Assembly: GCA_030152865.1 (NCBI GenBank)
Contig: JASLIW010000043.1
Coordinates: forward strand, 1-59,170
Length of the DNA stretch: 59,170 bases
DNA from: Bacteroides sp.
GTDB taxonomy: Bacteria > Bacteroidota > Bacteroidia > Bacteroidales > Bacteroidaceae
Direction: 5' to 3'
The notes beneath the pieces were generated by a model that was not told the origin of the DNA, made no database searches, and was given only the letters and a program-made list of their open reading frames with translations. Below, piece after piece: positions 43,427 to 53,656 of the stretch; the stretch's first letter is position 1, and each line of letters starts with the position of its first letter. The position numbers and the translations under genes were made by a program.

Positions 43427-46400
43427 TCAGCTTAGGTCATCCCCCTTTCTATAGTCACTTGGAGTCTGCTCGTAGGCATCTTTGAAGCACTTACTAAAGT
43501 AGTGAGATGTACTAAATCCAGTCATGGAAGCTATCTCTGAGATATTTAACTCAGGATTCATTCGCAAGAGATAAGCAGCCTTCTTCAAGCGCATAGTTGA
43601 TATGAAATTATTGGGTGTTTGCCCTGTCAAAGCTTTTATCTTCGTAAAGAGATTTGTTCGAGACATTCCCATCGCTTGAGCAAAGTCGTTGAGGTTAAAT
43701 TGAGTATTATCCATATTCTTCTCAATTATTTCAGTAGCCATATCCAAGGTCTTTTTATCCAAGGGATTAGTGGCCAACTTCTGCACGGTCATTTGCGGTT
43801 GCTTGCTAAATATTTCTTGAAGTAGCCTCCTGCTGTTTATTAAGTTATTACACCTAGAAATAAGAATCTCTATATTGAAAGGTTTTGCTATATAATCATC
43901 AGCACCAATCTTTAGACCTTCTAAGTTGTGTTCTAGTGAGGTTTTAGCTGTAAGTAAAATAAAGGGAATATGACAAGTGTTGATGTCATTCTTTACAGCT
44001 TTGCAGAGCTCTGTTCCTGTCATCTTAGGCATAACAATATCACTAATGATGATGTCAGGATTTTCCTCTTGTACTTTGCTTAGCCCTTCTTCTCCGTCTT
44101 CAGCGGATATAACGGTGTAGTATGTGCTGAAGATATCAACAAGGGTAGCTCTAAGGTCTGGGTTATCCTCCACAATTAGCAGTTTAGTGTCCTCTTCTGT
44201 TTGTTCTTCCATGGTTTTGGGTAAGGACTGTTGTGCTAACTTAAATTTTTTTATCTCTTTAAGCATAGCTTCATGGCTATCCTCATTATTCTCCTGACTA
44301 GTTGCGAGCTGGTCTTTGTCAAAGTGTTTGTTTCCAAGGGGAAGTGTGATGGTGAAGCAAGTTTCTTGGTTGGGAGTACTTGTTGCTTCTATATTCCCCT
44401 TATGAAGCTCAATAATACCCTTGCTCAAGGCTAAGCCTATACCACTACCAGCGTTAAGTTGATTGCTGTCATCTACTTGGTAGAAGCGCTCAAATATGTG
44501 TTTTAGGTTTTCTGCATCTATGCCTTCTCCGTTATCCTTCACTTCAATGACGCAGTTTTGCCCTCTTTGGCCTAGAGATATACTCACCTTACCCTTGGCA
44601 GGTGTATGTTTAAAAGCATTGGACAGAAGGTTGTTAATAACCTTCTGGATATGGGTAGGGCTAAACCAGACATTTAGCTCGTCAAAATCAGTAGAGTAAG
44701 TAAAAGTAATATCCTTTGTATCGGCAAATTCTTTGAAAAGGATATAGTTTTCATTTAAAAACTGCACCATATCATTTTCTGAAGCTTTAATACTCATATG
44801 CCCATCTTCTTGCTTTCTAAAGTCCAAGAGTTCAGTGATTAAGTCATTAAGCTGTAAGCTGTTTTTATAGATGCTCAATATTTTATTGTAAACTGTGCTA
44901 GTAAAGCTTTCTTTATTCAATAAGAAGCTGAGCTGACCTATGATTACCGTTAGGGGGGTTCGGAACTCATGCGATAGGTTTGTATAAAAGTTAAGCTTCG
45001 ATTGATTTAGTTTCTCTACATTTTTGATGTGCTCCTGTTCATACTTCAAGGAGGTCTGTAACTCTAGTCGGTGTATGTATGTCCGTATTAAGTACCATGC
45101 TACAAGGAGGAACAAAAGTAGATATCCCAAATAAGCCCAAGGTGTTTTATACCAGGGTGGTAGAATTTCAATATTTAAGAAGGTTTGAGCTAAGTTCGCT
45201 TTGTCCTCACTTTCACTCTTAACAACGAGCTTATACTTACCAGGGCTTAAGTTGGTGTATGTAATTATTCGGTCAGTTTCATTTAGAGGAACCCAGCTGT
45301 CAGAGAATCCTTCCAATTTGTAAACTAACTGACCTTTATTATAAGGAATATAATTATTGGTAGAAACCTCAAATCCTAAAGTGTTATATTGATGCTTTAG
45401 TTTGATGTTATTTGTTGCCGAAAGGGTAGTGCTCAATACGCTTGTATGGTCATTGGGTTTAACCCTTTCATTGTTAATATACAGCTTATCAAGGAATACA
45501 TCATATTCCTTAGTAGGTAGATCAAGGCCTTTGAGGTGAAAAGAAACCAAGCCATTAACACCCCCTAAAAACACCTCTTTGTCTTTTGTCACATAGATCG
45601 CATTATCGTTGATAATAGGCAGAGGAAACCCATTGAATAAGCTATAATTACGAAAAGTCTCGCTAGCTGTATTAAATCGCGAGAACCCTAAGTTGGTAAT
45701 CACCAAGAGTTCTTTGTCTGCTGTTTCAATAACGTTATAGGTATAATCACTAATTAGCCCATCTGCTTTATTGTAGTTTTTAAAAGTATTTGTTTGAGGG
45801 CTGTACCTATCTAAACCCTTACCTGCAGTGCAGAAGTATATATTTCCTCTTCGATCTTCATAAATACTATTGACATTATTGCTACTTATAGATTTAGCGT
45901 TTTCGGGTGAGAAATTGAAATACTCTAAGGTTTTGTCTATTAAGTTGTACCTATAGACACCTTCACCAATTACAGAAATCCAAAGGTTATTTAAACTATC
46001 CACATGAATCGCATAGACGTCCTTGATACGTGATTCATACTTTGTGTGAATGAATAGGGTCTGGCTTTCTCCTGTGTTCTTGTCGAAGAAGCCAACACCA
46101 TTATTGGTAGCTAACAGTAGATAGTTCTTCCAGGGACGTATGTCGCGTACAATATTGGATGGGATAGACGTAGAGTCATTGGCTTGATGAATAAAGTAAT
46201 CAAAGCGCTCAGTCTCTAGATTGTACTTATTTAGCCCCCCTAGATGAGTTCCAAACCACATGGTGTTTTGCTCTTCGTCGAAGTAGATAGCTTTAATATT
46301 CTTGTGAGAGATACTATTACTTTTGCTACTAGGTAGTAACCACTGAAATTCTCCTGTTTTGCGATTAAGGATATTAACACCTGCCCCTTCAGTGCAAATC

Positions 46401-47464
46401 CAGAGTTGTCCTTTGTTGTCCTCGGTCATTCTCCCAATAATTGGAGAGCTTAGCCCCTTTTTTTCAGTCTTAGAATACTTATACTCTTTGTGAATATTGT
46501 ATTCGGGGTTGAAGTAGTTTACTCCACCAAAATAAGTGCTTAGCCAGATAGTTCCTTGCTGATCCTTGAGTACAGCCCATATCGAGGAGTGACTAAGGGA
46601 ACCCTCATCTTCAGAAACCGTATAATGCGTAATCTTTTCAGTTCTAGGATCATATTTGTTAAGTCCTGCAAAGGTGCCAATCCATATATTCCCCATATCA
46701 TCCTCATTGCACGATCTGACAAAGTTAGATGAAAGGGAGTTTGGGTTATTGACACTGTAAGTGAGCTGCTTAACAATTTTATTGTCCTTTAGTTGGATGA
46801 GGCCTTCATTCCAAGTAGAAACCCAAAAGTTGTTCTGGCTGTCTTTAAAGATACTAGATACGTCACTGTTTAGGTCTATGAGCTTGTTTACTAAACGCTT
46901 AGTTAAATCGTAGGTGTATAAGCCGTCAGAACAACCAGCATAAAGAGTTTGTGTGGGAAGGTCAAGGTATAAGCTCTTGATCGAGATTTGTGTTGGAAAA
47001 TTATATTTGGCAATAAACTGTTTGACATTTTCGTCGTACTGGAAAATGGTATTGCCGCGGGAGACATAAAGCTCATCTGCAAAAAAAACATTGGTAATAT
47101 CAGAGTCATGCCAAAGGGGAGTAAATACCTCTTTGTTCATATCATATTCGCATAATCCATCTGTGCAGAGGATGAAAAGCTTCCCTCGTTTATTGCCTGT
47201 TATTTTCTTGATATTGTTTGAAAACAGGTTGTAAGTTTCATTCTGGTTGAGGTCAAAGGTGTCTATTTTAGTTCCATTATATCGGTTTAGGCCCTCTCGT
47301 GTTCCAATCCATATAAAGCCATTCTCATCCTCATACAAATCTAGTACAGATGTATGTGTGAGGCCATTTTCAATATTAAGGTGTCTAAATTTTATATTAT
47401 TTGACTTACTCTCTAGGCTTGTAAAAAGCAGGAGTAAAAGAAAAGGAAAAATTTTCTTAATCAA
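43427..47464 (-). CDS. Hybrid two-component system regulator (HTCS)
   Basis: Single-chain sensor-regulator of 1345 residues. Signal sequence, then a periplasmic double beta-propeller of reg_prop repeats (about 25-680; for example NGLTHTSVLDLYEDENGFIWIGT), a Y_Y_Y domain (about 690-760), a membrane helix near 768-790, HisKA with His832 (NLSHEFRTPL), HATPase (NAFKHTP, DNGEGID, GSGIGLAL), a receiver domain with Asp1142 (IISDIVMP) and an AraC-type HTH at 1240-1340. It should sense an unsaturated oligosaccharide and activate both arms. The start is TTG at 47464: an in-frame TAA lies at 47473-47471 and no ATG precedes the signal peptide. Confidence 0.95.
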   Translation of the reverse strand: MIKKIFPFLLLLLFTSLESKSNNIKFRHLNIENGLTHTSVLDLYEDENGFIWIGTREGLNRYNGTKIDTFDLNQNETYNLFSNNIKKITGNKRGKLFILCTDGLCEYDMNKEVFTPLWHDSDITNVFFADELYVSRGNTIFQYDENVKQFIAKYNFPTQISIKSLYLDLPTQTLYAGCSDGLYTYDLTKRLVNKLIDLNSDVSSIFKDSQNNFWVSTWNEGLIQLKDNKIVKQLTYSVNNPNSLSSNFVRSCNEDDMGNIWIGTFAGLNKYDPRTEKITHYTVSEDEGSLSHSSIWAVLKDQQGTIWLSTYFGGVNYFNPEYNIHKEYKYSKTEKKGLSSPIIGRMTEDNKGQLWICTEGAGVNILNRKTGEFQWLLPSSKSNSISHKNIKAIYFDEEQNTMWFGTHLGGLNKYNLETERFDYFIHQANDSTSIPSNIVRDIRPWKNYLLLATNNGVGFFDKNTGESQTLFIHTKYESRIKDVYAIHVDSLNNLWISVIGEGVYRYNLIDKTLEYFNFSPENAKSISSNNVNSIYEDRRGNIYFCTAGKGLDRYSPQTNTFKNYNKADGLISDYTYNVIETADKELLVITNLGFSRFNTASETFRNYSLFNGFPLPIINDNAIYVTKDKEVFLGGVNGLVSFHLKGLDLPTKEYDVFLDKLYINNERVKPNDHTSVLSTTLSATNNIKLKHQYNTLGFEVSTNNYIPYNKGQLVYKLEGFSDSWVPLNETDRIITYTNLSPGKYKLVVKSESEDKANLAQTFLNIEILPPWYKTPWAYLGYLLLFLLVAWYLIRTYIHRLELQTSLKYEQEHIKNVEKLNQSKLNFYTNLSHEFRTPLTVIIGQLSFLLNKESFTSTVYNKILSIYKNSLQLNDLITELLDFRKQEDGHMSIKASENDMVQFLNENYILFKEFADTKDITFTYSTDFDELNVWFSPTHIQKVINNLLSNAFKHTPAKGKVSISLGQRGQNCVIEVKDNGEGIDAENLKHIFERFYQVDDSNQLNAGSGIGLALSKGIIELHKGNIEATSTPNQETCFTITLPLGNKHFDKDQLATSQENNEDSHEAMLKEIKKFKLAQQSLPKTMEEQTEEDTKLLIVEDNPDLRATLVDIFSTYYTVISAEDGEEGLSKVQEENPDIIISDIVMPKMTGTELCKAVKNDINTCHIPFILLTAKTSLEHNLEGLKIGADDYIAKPFNIEILISRCNNLINSRRLLQEIFSKQPQMTVQKLATNPLDKKTLDMATEIIEKNMDNTQFNLNDFAQAMGMSRTNLFTKIKALTGQTPNNFISTMRLKKAAYLLRMNPELNISEIASMTGFSTSHYFSKCFKDAYEQTPSDYRKGDDLS

Positions 47465-47782
47465 TTTATTTTAGATTTTTAGTTTAGTGATTAGTTGGTA
47501 AAAATAAGGGTTTTCTTCGTGAATTACATCTATAAAAACTTAAATCTATATAACTAATATTGTATATGAGTATTTGTAAATCAGTACTTTAGCTCTGCTT
47601 AAGAACGCTTTTAACCTACTGATCGATAGTGTTTTGTACTTTTTTATACGGGAATTGTTTGATATTACACATAAGTGTTTGCTCTATCCTATATGTTTGT
47701 GTACGTGATATTAGACTCGGTGGCTAGGTTTAGCTCCAAACAATTAATGAATTAGCAAAAGTAACTGATTAAAACAACATCT
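47465..47782. promoter_or_regulatory. 318-base divergent control region of the polysaccharide locus
   Basis: Gene-free, AT-rich region between the regulator and the lyase-susCD arm. A full -7 box TATGTTTG at 47692-47699 points to the plus-strand arm and would leave a leader of about 75 bases. On the minus strand a 7/8 match (TATTTTTA) lies near 47500. The binding site of the HTCS is expected here, but I see no clear direct or inverted repeat. Confidence 0.5.
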
Positions 47783-49708
47783 ATGAAGGCACGATCGTTT
47801 ATTGTCCTTTCTTTTCTGTTTTTATTAAGCTTTAAGAGTGCAAGCTCGTTTGCTCAAGACTTGCTCGTTTCTCGCTTTTCTGAGAATGAGGTAAGGCGTG
47901 CTTTAGTGCTGGAGCAAAAGTGGGTGCCCTATCCTGCTTATTCTGACCGTGAGGCTTGGGTTGCTTTTTTTGGAGAGAACCGTAAAAGAGTCATTCAACG
48001 AGGAGAGTCTAAATTAAACTATCAGTGGCAGTTAGTCAAAGCTACAGACTACTTAGAGTACGAGCGGTCCGGCAATAGAAAAGTCATGGAAAACGGGCAT
48101 ACTGCCAATCAAAACGCATTATCTGACTTGGTTTTAGCTGAGCTTGCCGAGGGTGAGGGTCGATTTCTAGATCAAATAATAAACGCTGTGTTTTTGCAGT
48201 GTGAGCGTACTTCATGGGTTTTATCAGCTCATTTACCAGCCCAGCGCTCTAAACGCACACTTCCAGAACACGAAGATGTGGTAATAGACCTTGGCTCTGC
48301 TCGTCTAGCAGGACTTCTGGCCTGGACACATTACTTTTTTAAGGATGAGTTTGACCAAATCAACCCAGAGATAAGTAAGAGATTACGTAAGGAGCTGTAT
48401 GATAAGATGATTACACCTTATCGTAATGAAACTCGATACTGGTGGATGGCATTCGACTTAAAACCCGGTCAGTTAGTAAACAACTGGAATCCATGGTGTA
48501 ATTTTAATGCTCTGCAATGTGCTTTGCTACTCGAAGATGATCCAGATCTTTTAGCTCATGATATTTATAAAACGATGCTTTCGGTAGATCAGTTCATCAA
48601 CTACATACAGCCTGACGGAGCGTGTGAGGAGGGACCTTCTTACTGGGGACATGCCGCAGGTAAACTATATGACTATTTAAGAGTACTAGAAATGGGAACA
48701 GGCGGCTTGATTAGTCTTTTTGAGGAGCCCATGATAAAGAAAATGGGAGAATATATGCCAGACACCTATGTAGGCAACAACTGGGTTGTCAATTTTGCTG
48801 ATGCTTCAGCCCACTTCTCGGCAGATGCAGCTTTAATTTATCGTTACGGGAAAGCCGTATCAAGCGACTACATGATGAATTTTGCGGCCCAACTCATTCA
48901 AAAGGAAGGAAAAAACTCACTTACCTTCGGAGTAGATCTCTTTAGAGCCTTAGAATCTTTTGCATACGATAAGGAAATCCGTAATAAAAAGGCTCACTTT
49001 GCTAAAAAAGAAGCTGTAATATACCCCCAGACTCAATTTTATTACTTTTCTACAAAGAGCGATTTCTTCTTAGCCACCAAGGGAGGGAACAACAATGAAA
49101 GTCACAACCACAATGATGTAGGTACCTTTTCCCTTTACTACAAACAGACTCCATTTTTTATAGATGCTGGCGTTGGAACTTATACGCGTCAGACATTTGG
49201 TCCTGAACGCTACTCTATATGGACTATGCGAAGCTTGTATCATAACTTGCCTGTCATCAATGGACAGGAACAAAAACATGGAGGACAGTTTAGAGCTACA
49301 GCTATATCTGTTAACCCCAAATCTAAAAAGGTAAGCATGAACCTTGCGGGAGCGTATCCTAAAGAAGCTCATATAAAGCACTGGCAGCGTAGCTACCACT
49401 TAAAGAGTCAAGCTCTCTGGATAGAAGATGATTTTGAGTTAACGCAAAACAACAAGCATACACAAATACACTTTATGCTTTGGGGAAGCATAGATGTATC
49501 TCAGGCTGGCAAAGTCAGCATAAGCAATCAAGAGAACACCCTATTTTTTGAATACGACAAATCTCTATTTCGTGTTGAACTAGAAGATATCGAGCTTGAT
49601 GATCCTCGTTTGACTAAGGTTTGGGGAGATAAGATATACCGATTAATCTTGATACCAAAAGAGAGTAGTATTAAGGGAAAATATAAGTATAAAATAAGTA
49701 CGAACTAA
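47783..49708 (+). CDS. Heparinase II/III-fold polysaccharide lyase, family unassigned
   Basis: Secreted protein of 641 residues with a signal peptide ending near SSFAQ. The N-terminal 380 residues form an alpha/alpha toroid with LVNNWNPWCNFNA (Asn233-Asn234-Trp235) and DGACEEGPSYWGHAAG. The C-terminal beta-sandwich is of heparinase II/III type, with ESHNHNDVGTFSLYY (His441, His443, Asp445) and YHNLPVINGQEQ. By layout it belongs near PL21, PL33, PL35 or PL37, several of which act on chondroitin or hyaluronan; I cannot choose between them. It opens the plus-strand arm and is 27 bases ahead of a CBM-like gene. Confidence 0.82.
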   Translation: MKARSFIVLSFLFLLSFKSASSFAQDLLVSRFSENEVRRALVLEQKWVPYPAYSDREAWVAFFGENRKRVIQRGESKLNYQWQLVKATDYLEYERSGNRKVMENGHTANQNALSDLVLAELAEGEGRFLDQIINAVFLQCERTSWVLSAHLPAQRSKRTLPEHEDVVIDLGSARLAGLLAWTHYFFKDEFDQINPEISKRLRKELYDKMITPYRNETRYWWMAFDLKPGQLVNNWNPWCNFNALQCALLLEDDPDLLAHDIYKTMLSVDQFINYIQPDGACEEGPSYWGHAAGKLYDYLRVLEMGTGGLISLFEEPMIKKMGEYMPDTYVGNNWVVNFADASAHFSADAALIYRYGKAVSSDYMMNFAAQLIQKEGKNSLTFGVDLFRALESFAYDKEIRNKKAHFAKKEAVIYPQTQFYYFSTKSDFFLATKGGNNNESHNHNDVGTFSLYYKQTPFFIDAGVGTYTRQTFGPERYSIWTMRSLYHNLPVINGQEQKHGGQFRATAISVNPKSKKVSMNLAGAYPKEAHIKHWQRSYHLKSQALWIEDDFELTQNNKHTQIHFMLWGSIDVSQAGKVSISNQENTLFFEYDKSLFRVELEDIELDDPRLTKVWGDKIYRLILIPKESSIKGKYKYKISTN

Positions 49709-49735
49709 TAGAATCTAATTTAAGAGCAATAATTT

Positions 49736-50416
49736 ATGAAACTTATAATCGTGTTGTTAATAAGTGCCTTTTCACTGACGGCTCAAGCCCAAACATCCAA
49801 CCTTATCGTTGATGGTAGCTTTGAGAACCAAGAAGTATATGAAAACAAGCAGATAGCTCGTATAGCACTGTTTGGTGACTTAGGTGAAAAAGTACAAAGA
49901 AGTAATCCTGTTATAAGCAAGGATATAGTAGTTTCAAGAGGTGTGTGGTACAAAAAAGCCAGTAACTCTGGGTACTTACGTGCCTCTATCATCAACTCAG
50001 ATAGCTATGCTGGAGAAAATAGTCTTCTCCTAAGCATTAATAAGAATTCTCCTCAAAAGAATTTAGATAGATGGGATACTACTGCAGTTATTCAGTTTGT
50101 AGAGCTAAGTAGAGACGTGACTTATCTACTTAAGTTTTCAGCAAAATCCAATATTGACTGTGAGAAAATATTTGCTGGAGCAGTAACAGGAAATGGAAGT
50201 GAGATAGCCGGATCAAGCTGGGTAAATATAGACTCTGAGTGGAAGGAATATACAATTGAAATTACCCCATCCACGCACAAAAAAGGAGGTAACTACTCTA
50301 ACAAGCTTTTCTCAAACGGAGCTGTTGTTTTTGGTTTATCTGCTGAGTATGATGACAACGGAAGAACAAATCAGACTTCTGTTTTAATAGATGATGTACA
50401 GTTAATTCAAAAATAA
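49736..50416 (+). CDS. Secreted protein with CBM4/9-like jelly roll, function unknown
   Basis: Protein of 226 residues with a type I signal peptide ending near TAQAQ and no lipobox. The mature part starts NLIVDGSFENQE and has beta-rich segments (YAGENSLLLSINK, VTYLLKFSAKSN, WKEYTIEITPS, VLIDDVQLIQK) of the kind seen in carbohydrate-binding modules of families 4, 9 and relatives. No catalytic domain is attached. It lies between the lyase and susC with short gaps, so a role in holding glycan near the surface or periplasm is likely, but this is inferred. Confidence 0.65.
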   Translation: MKLIIVLLISAFSLTAQAQTSNLIVDGSFENQEVYENKQIARIALFGDLGEKVQRSNPVISKDIVVSRGVWYKKASNSGYLRASIINSDSYAGENSLLLSINKNSPQKNLDRWDTTAVIQFVELSRDVTYLLKFSAKSNIDCEKIFAGAVTGNGSEIAGSSWVNIDSEWKEYTIEITPSTHKKGGNYSNKLFSNGAVVFGLSAEYDDNGRTNQTSVLIDDVQLIQK

Positions 50417-50445
50417 ATATATAACAATCAATCAACCTTATATTC

Positions 50446-53400
50446 ATGAGAGTACAAAATTTTATAATTAGATTGTGCCTTGCAGTCTTATTTGTGATAG
50501 TACCAGGAACCCTGGTAGCACAAAAAGTAGCAAAAGGTACTGTAACAACAGAGGATGGTGAGCCATTAATTGGTGTCGCTGTTAAGCTAGTCAGTGACCC
50601 AACAAAAGGAGTGGTTACTGATTTTGATGGCAACTTTATGATTGCTGTTAAGAACAATAAAGAAGTTCTCGAGTTTTCTTACTTGGGCTATCAGGCTCAA
50701 GAGCTAGTGGCTGATGTTAAGAAACCAATGAGTGTTGTACTGAAAGAAGACTCAGAGCTGCTAGATGAAGTTGTAGTTATCGGTTATCAAACGGTTAAGC
50801 GTAGAGACTTGACAGGATCTGTAGGTCAGCCCAATATTGCCGACATGACTAAAACTCCAGTAAGTAGTTTCGATCAGGCATTAGCAGGACGTGTAGCTGG
50901 TGTTCAAGTGTCATCAGGCTCTGGTGCCCCAGGTGGAGGAATGAATATTGTGATTCGTGGAAAGTCAACTCTTACGGGTAGTACTGATCCTCTCTATGTA
51001 GTCGATGGATTTATCACCGACTCAGCTGTAGGTCGCTCTATCAACCCCAATGATATTGCTTCTATTGATATCTTAAAAGATGCTTCTGCTGCAGCCATTT
51101 ATGGTAAGCGTGGTGCTAATGGTGTAATCATTATCACTACAAAGCAAGGTAAGATGGGAAAGCTTCAAGTATCTTATGATTTTGATGCAGGTGTACACTG
51201 GGTGCCCGAGACTATTGATATGATGGATGCCTATGAGTTTGTTAAGCTTCAAGCTGAAATTTCACCTAAAGATATTTCTTCTTCTTACTTAAAAGAGTAT
51301 GAGGGACATCAATATACTTTAGAAGACTTCAAGGGTGTTCCACAGTATGATTGGCAAAATGAGATTTTTCAAACAGCATGGCAGCAAAGCCACAATATTC
51401 GTTTGACAGGAGGATCAAAAGAAGCTAGATATAATGCCTCATTTAGATACTTTGATCAAGATGGTGTAGTGATAAACTCAAACTTCAACCGCCTTCAAGG
51501 CTCGTTGGGCACAAACATACGTCAAGGACGCTTACGAATAAATCTTAACTCACACTTTGACAGAAGTGTTAAGTTAGGAGTTGATCCCTCACAGAGCGCA
51601 AGTAGCGGTATGAACAACTTATTCTACAGTGTTTGGGGTTATCGTCCGGTTACTGAACCAGGAGTGCCATTAAACAGTCTGATGGACAATATTCGTGATG
51701 AATCGGTAGACTCTTCAAATGACTACCGCTTTAACCCTATAATGTCATTAAATAATGAGTATAGAAAGTTCTCAACTACAATTGTTCGTTACAACGGTTT
51801 TGCTGAGTATGAATTAGCAAAAAACTTATACTTTAAGGTTAGTGGTAACTACGTAAGCAATAAGACAAGAAATGAAACCTTCAACAACTCAAGATCACGT
51901 TATGGATACCCAGGTTCTGTAAATGGTATTAACGCTCAGCTTTATTTGAGAGAAATATCATCTTGGTTGAATGAGAATACGGTTCGTTATAACACAACGA
52001 TTAATAGAAAGCACCATTTAAACGGTGTGGCTGGTCTAACTTTTGATGGCCGTATGACTAAGCTCAATACTATTCAAGCGACTCAGATTGACCCAGCCTA
52101 TGAGGGTCTTGGTATGGGTGCACTACAGAACGGTAAGTCTGATGCTTATTCTGCTTCATCTACCATATCAAAAACTCGCTCTATGTCTGTCTTAGGTCGA
52201 GTAAACTATGACTATGATGGCAAATACTACTTGACCGCATCATTTAGAGCAGACGCTTCATCCAATTTTGCTAAAAGAAACAGATGGGGATACTTCCCTT
52301 CATTTTCTGTAGCATGGAACTTTATGGAAGAAGACTTTGCAAAACCAATAAGCACTGTTTTATCTTCAGGTAAGCTAAGAGCAGGTTGGGGACAATTAGG
52401 AAATGATGGTGCAGCATTAAATGCTGTATATGATGTTCTTGGTCAGAAGAAAGGAATGTGGGGCTATACGAGCTCTGGTCAGTATGGACACGCAGTGTAT
52501 CCAATAGGAGGAAGACCACTAGTAGGTGTTGTTCCAGTAAGCTTTGGTAATGAAGCGTTGAAATGGGAAACAACTGATCAGTCAAACCTTGGTATTGACT
52601 TATCATTCTTTAACGATCGCTTGACATTTACAACCGATCTCTATTATAGACGCACAAGAGATCTACTAGACTTTACTAACCTACCTATGACAACAGGTCA
52701 TGGTGGTGCTTGGGTTAATGTAGGAGAGGTAACTAATAAAGGTGTTGAATTTGCAATCAATACAATCAATATCCAGAATAAGGACTTTACTTGGACTTCT
52801 AACTTTAACATCTCCTTCAATAAGAATAAACTGAACTCATTGAATCATGGGCAAGCAGCCAAACTTGATTATGCTCAGTTTGACCAAAACTTCAACTCAC
52901 AACCTAGCTACATTGCCAAGGTAGGACACTCTATTGGTATGATGTATGGCTATGAGTATGAAGGAACTTATAAGTATGATGACTTTACCGAACTAAATGG
53001 TCAATACACACTTAAACCAGATGTACCTGCATTCTCAGGCGTAACAAACACGCAGCCAGGTTACCCTAAGTTTAAAGATATCAATGGTGACGGAGTAATT
53101 GATGCCAATGATAGAACAATAATAGGTAGAGGAGACCCTATACATACAGGAGGATTTACGAATAACTTCACCTATAAGGATTTTGACCTAAGTATCTTTA
53201 TGCAATGGAGTTATGGTAATGATATTCTAAATGCGAACAAGCTTATGTTCGAGTCAGGCTTTAACAAGAAGAAAAACTTAAATCAGTTTGCATCTTTTGC
53301 AAATCGTTGGACTCCAGATAATCCTGAAAGCAATATCCCACGTGTGAGTAATGCCTCTTCAAATATGGTGTTTTCATCACGTGTTATTGAGGATGGCTCT

Positions 53401-53637
53401 TTCTTACGCTTGAAGAATATTACACTAGGTTATACTTTACCTACTGCTATAGCTAAAAAAATGTACTTAGAGAGCATGAGAGTTTATGTAGCTGCTAATA
53501 ACCTGATAACATTTACAAGCTATAGTGGCTATGATCCTGAAGTTTCTGTCAGAAACAGTGCTTTAACACCAGGACTCGACTTCTCATCGTATCCAAGATC
53601 TACATCATTTCATTTTGGTGTGAACCTAGAGTTTTAA
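50446..53637 (+). CDS. SusC/RagA-family TonB-dependent transporter
   Basis: Outer-membrane importer of 1063 residues. After the signal peptide (ending near TLVAQ) comes a CarboxypepD-reg-like domain (about 25-110: GTVTTEDGEPLIGVAVKL, VVTDFDGNFMI, LEFSYLGYQ). The plug follows (about 115-235: VVIGYQTVKRRDLTGSVG, IRGKSTLTGSTDPLYVVDGF, ASAAAIYGKRGANGVIIITTK), then a 22-strand barrel that ends in HFGVNLEF. It should import lyase products with the adjacent SusD as lid. The gap to susD is 19 bases. Confidence 0.96.
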   Translation: MRVQNFIIRLCLAVLFVIVPGTLVAQKVAKGTVTTEDGEPLIGVAVKLVSDPTKGVVTDFDGNFMIAVKNNKEVLEFSYLGYQAQELVADVKKPMSVVLKEDSELLDEVVVIGYQTVKRRDLTGSVGQPNIADMTKTPVSSFDQALAGRVAGVQVSSGSGAPGGGMNIVIRGKSTLTGSTDPLYVVDGFITDSAVGRSINPNDIASIDILKDASAAAIYGKRGANGVIIITTKQGKMGKLQVSYDFDAGVHWVPETIDMMDAYEFVKLQAEISPKDISSSYLKEYEGHQYTLEDFKGVPQYDWQNEIFQTAWQQSHNIRLTGGSKEARYNASFRYFDQDGVVINSNFNRLQGSLGTNIRQGRLRINLNSHFDRSVKLGVDPSQSASSGMNNLFYSVWGYRPVTEPGVPLNSLMDNIRDESVDSSNDYRFNPIMSLNNEYRKFSTTIVRYNGFAEYELAKNLYFKVSGNYVSNKTRNETFNNSRSRYGYPGSVNGINAQLYLREISSWLNENTVRYNTTINRKHHLNGVAGLTFDGRMTKLNTIQATQIDPAYEGLGMGALQNGKSDAYSASSTISKTRSMSVLGRVNYDYDGKYYLTASFRADASSNFAKRNRWGYFPSFSVAWNFMEEDFAKPISTVLSSGKLRAGWGQLGNDGAALNAVYDVLGQKKGMWGYTSSGQYGHAVYPIGGRPLVGVVPVSFGNEALKWETTDQSNLGIDLSFFNDRLTFTTDLYYRRTRDLLDFTNLPMTTGHGGAWVNVGEVTNKGVEFAINTINIQNKDFTWTSNFNISFNKNKLNSLNHGQAAKLDYAQFDQNFNSQPSYIAKVGHSIGMMYGYEYEGTYKYDDFTELNGQYTLKPDVPAFSGVTNTQPGYPKFKDINGDGVIDANDRTIIGRGDPIHTGGFTNNFTYKDFDLSIFMQWSYGNDILNANKLMFESGFNKKKNLNQFASFANRWTPDNPESNIPRVSNASSNMVFSSRVIEDGSFLRLKNITLGYTLPTAIAKKMYLESMRVYVAANNLITFTSYSGYDPEVSVRNSALTPGLDFSSYPRSTSFHFGVNLEF

Positions 53638-53656
53638 TACAGTAAAGAGTACACTT

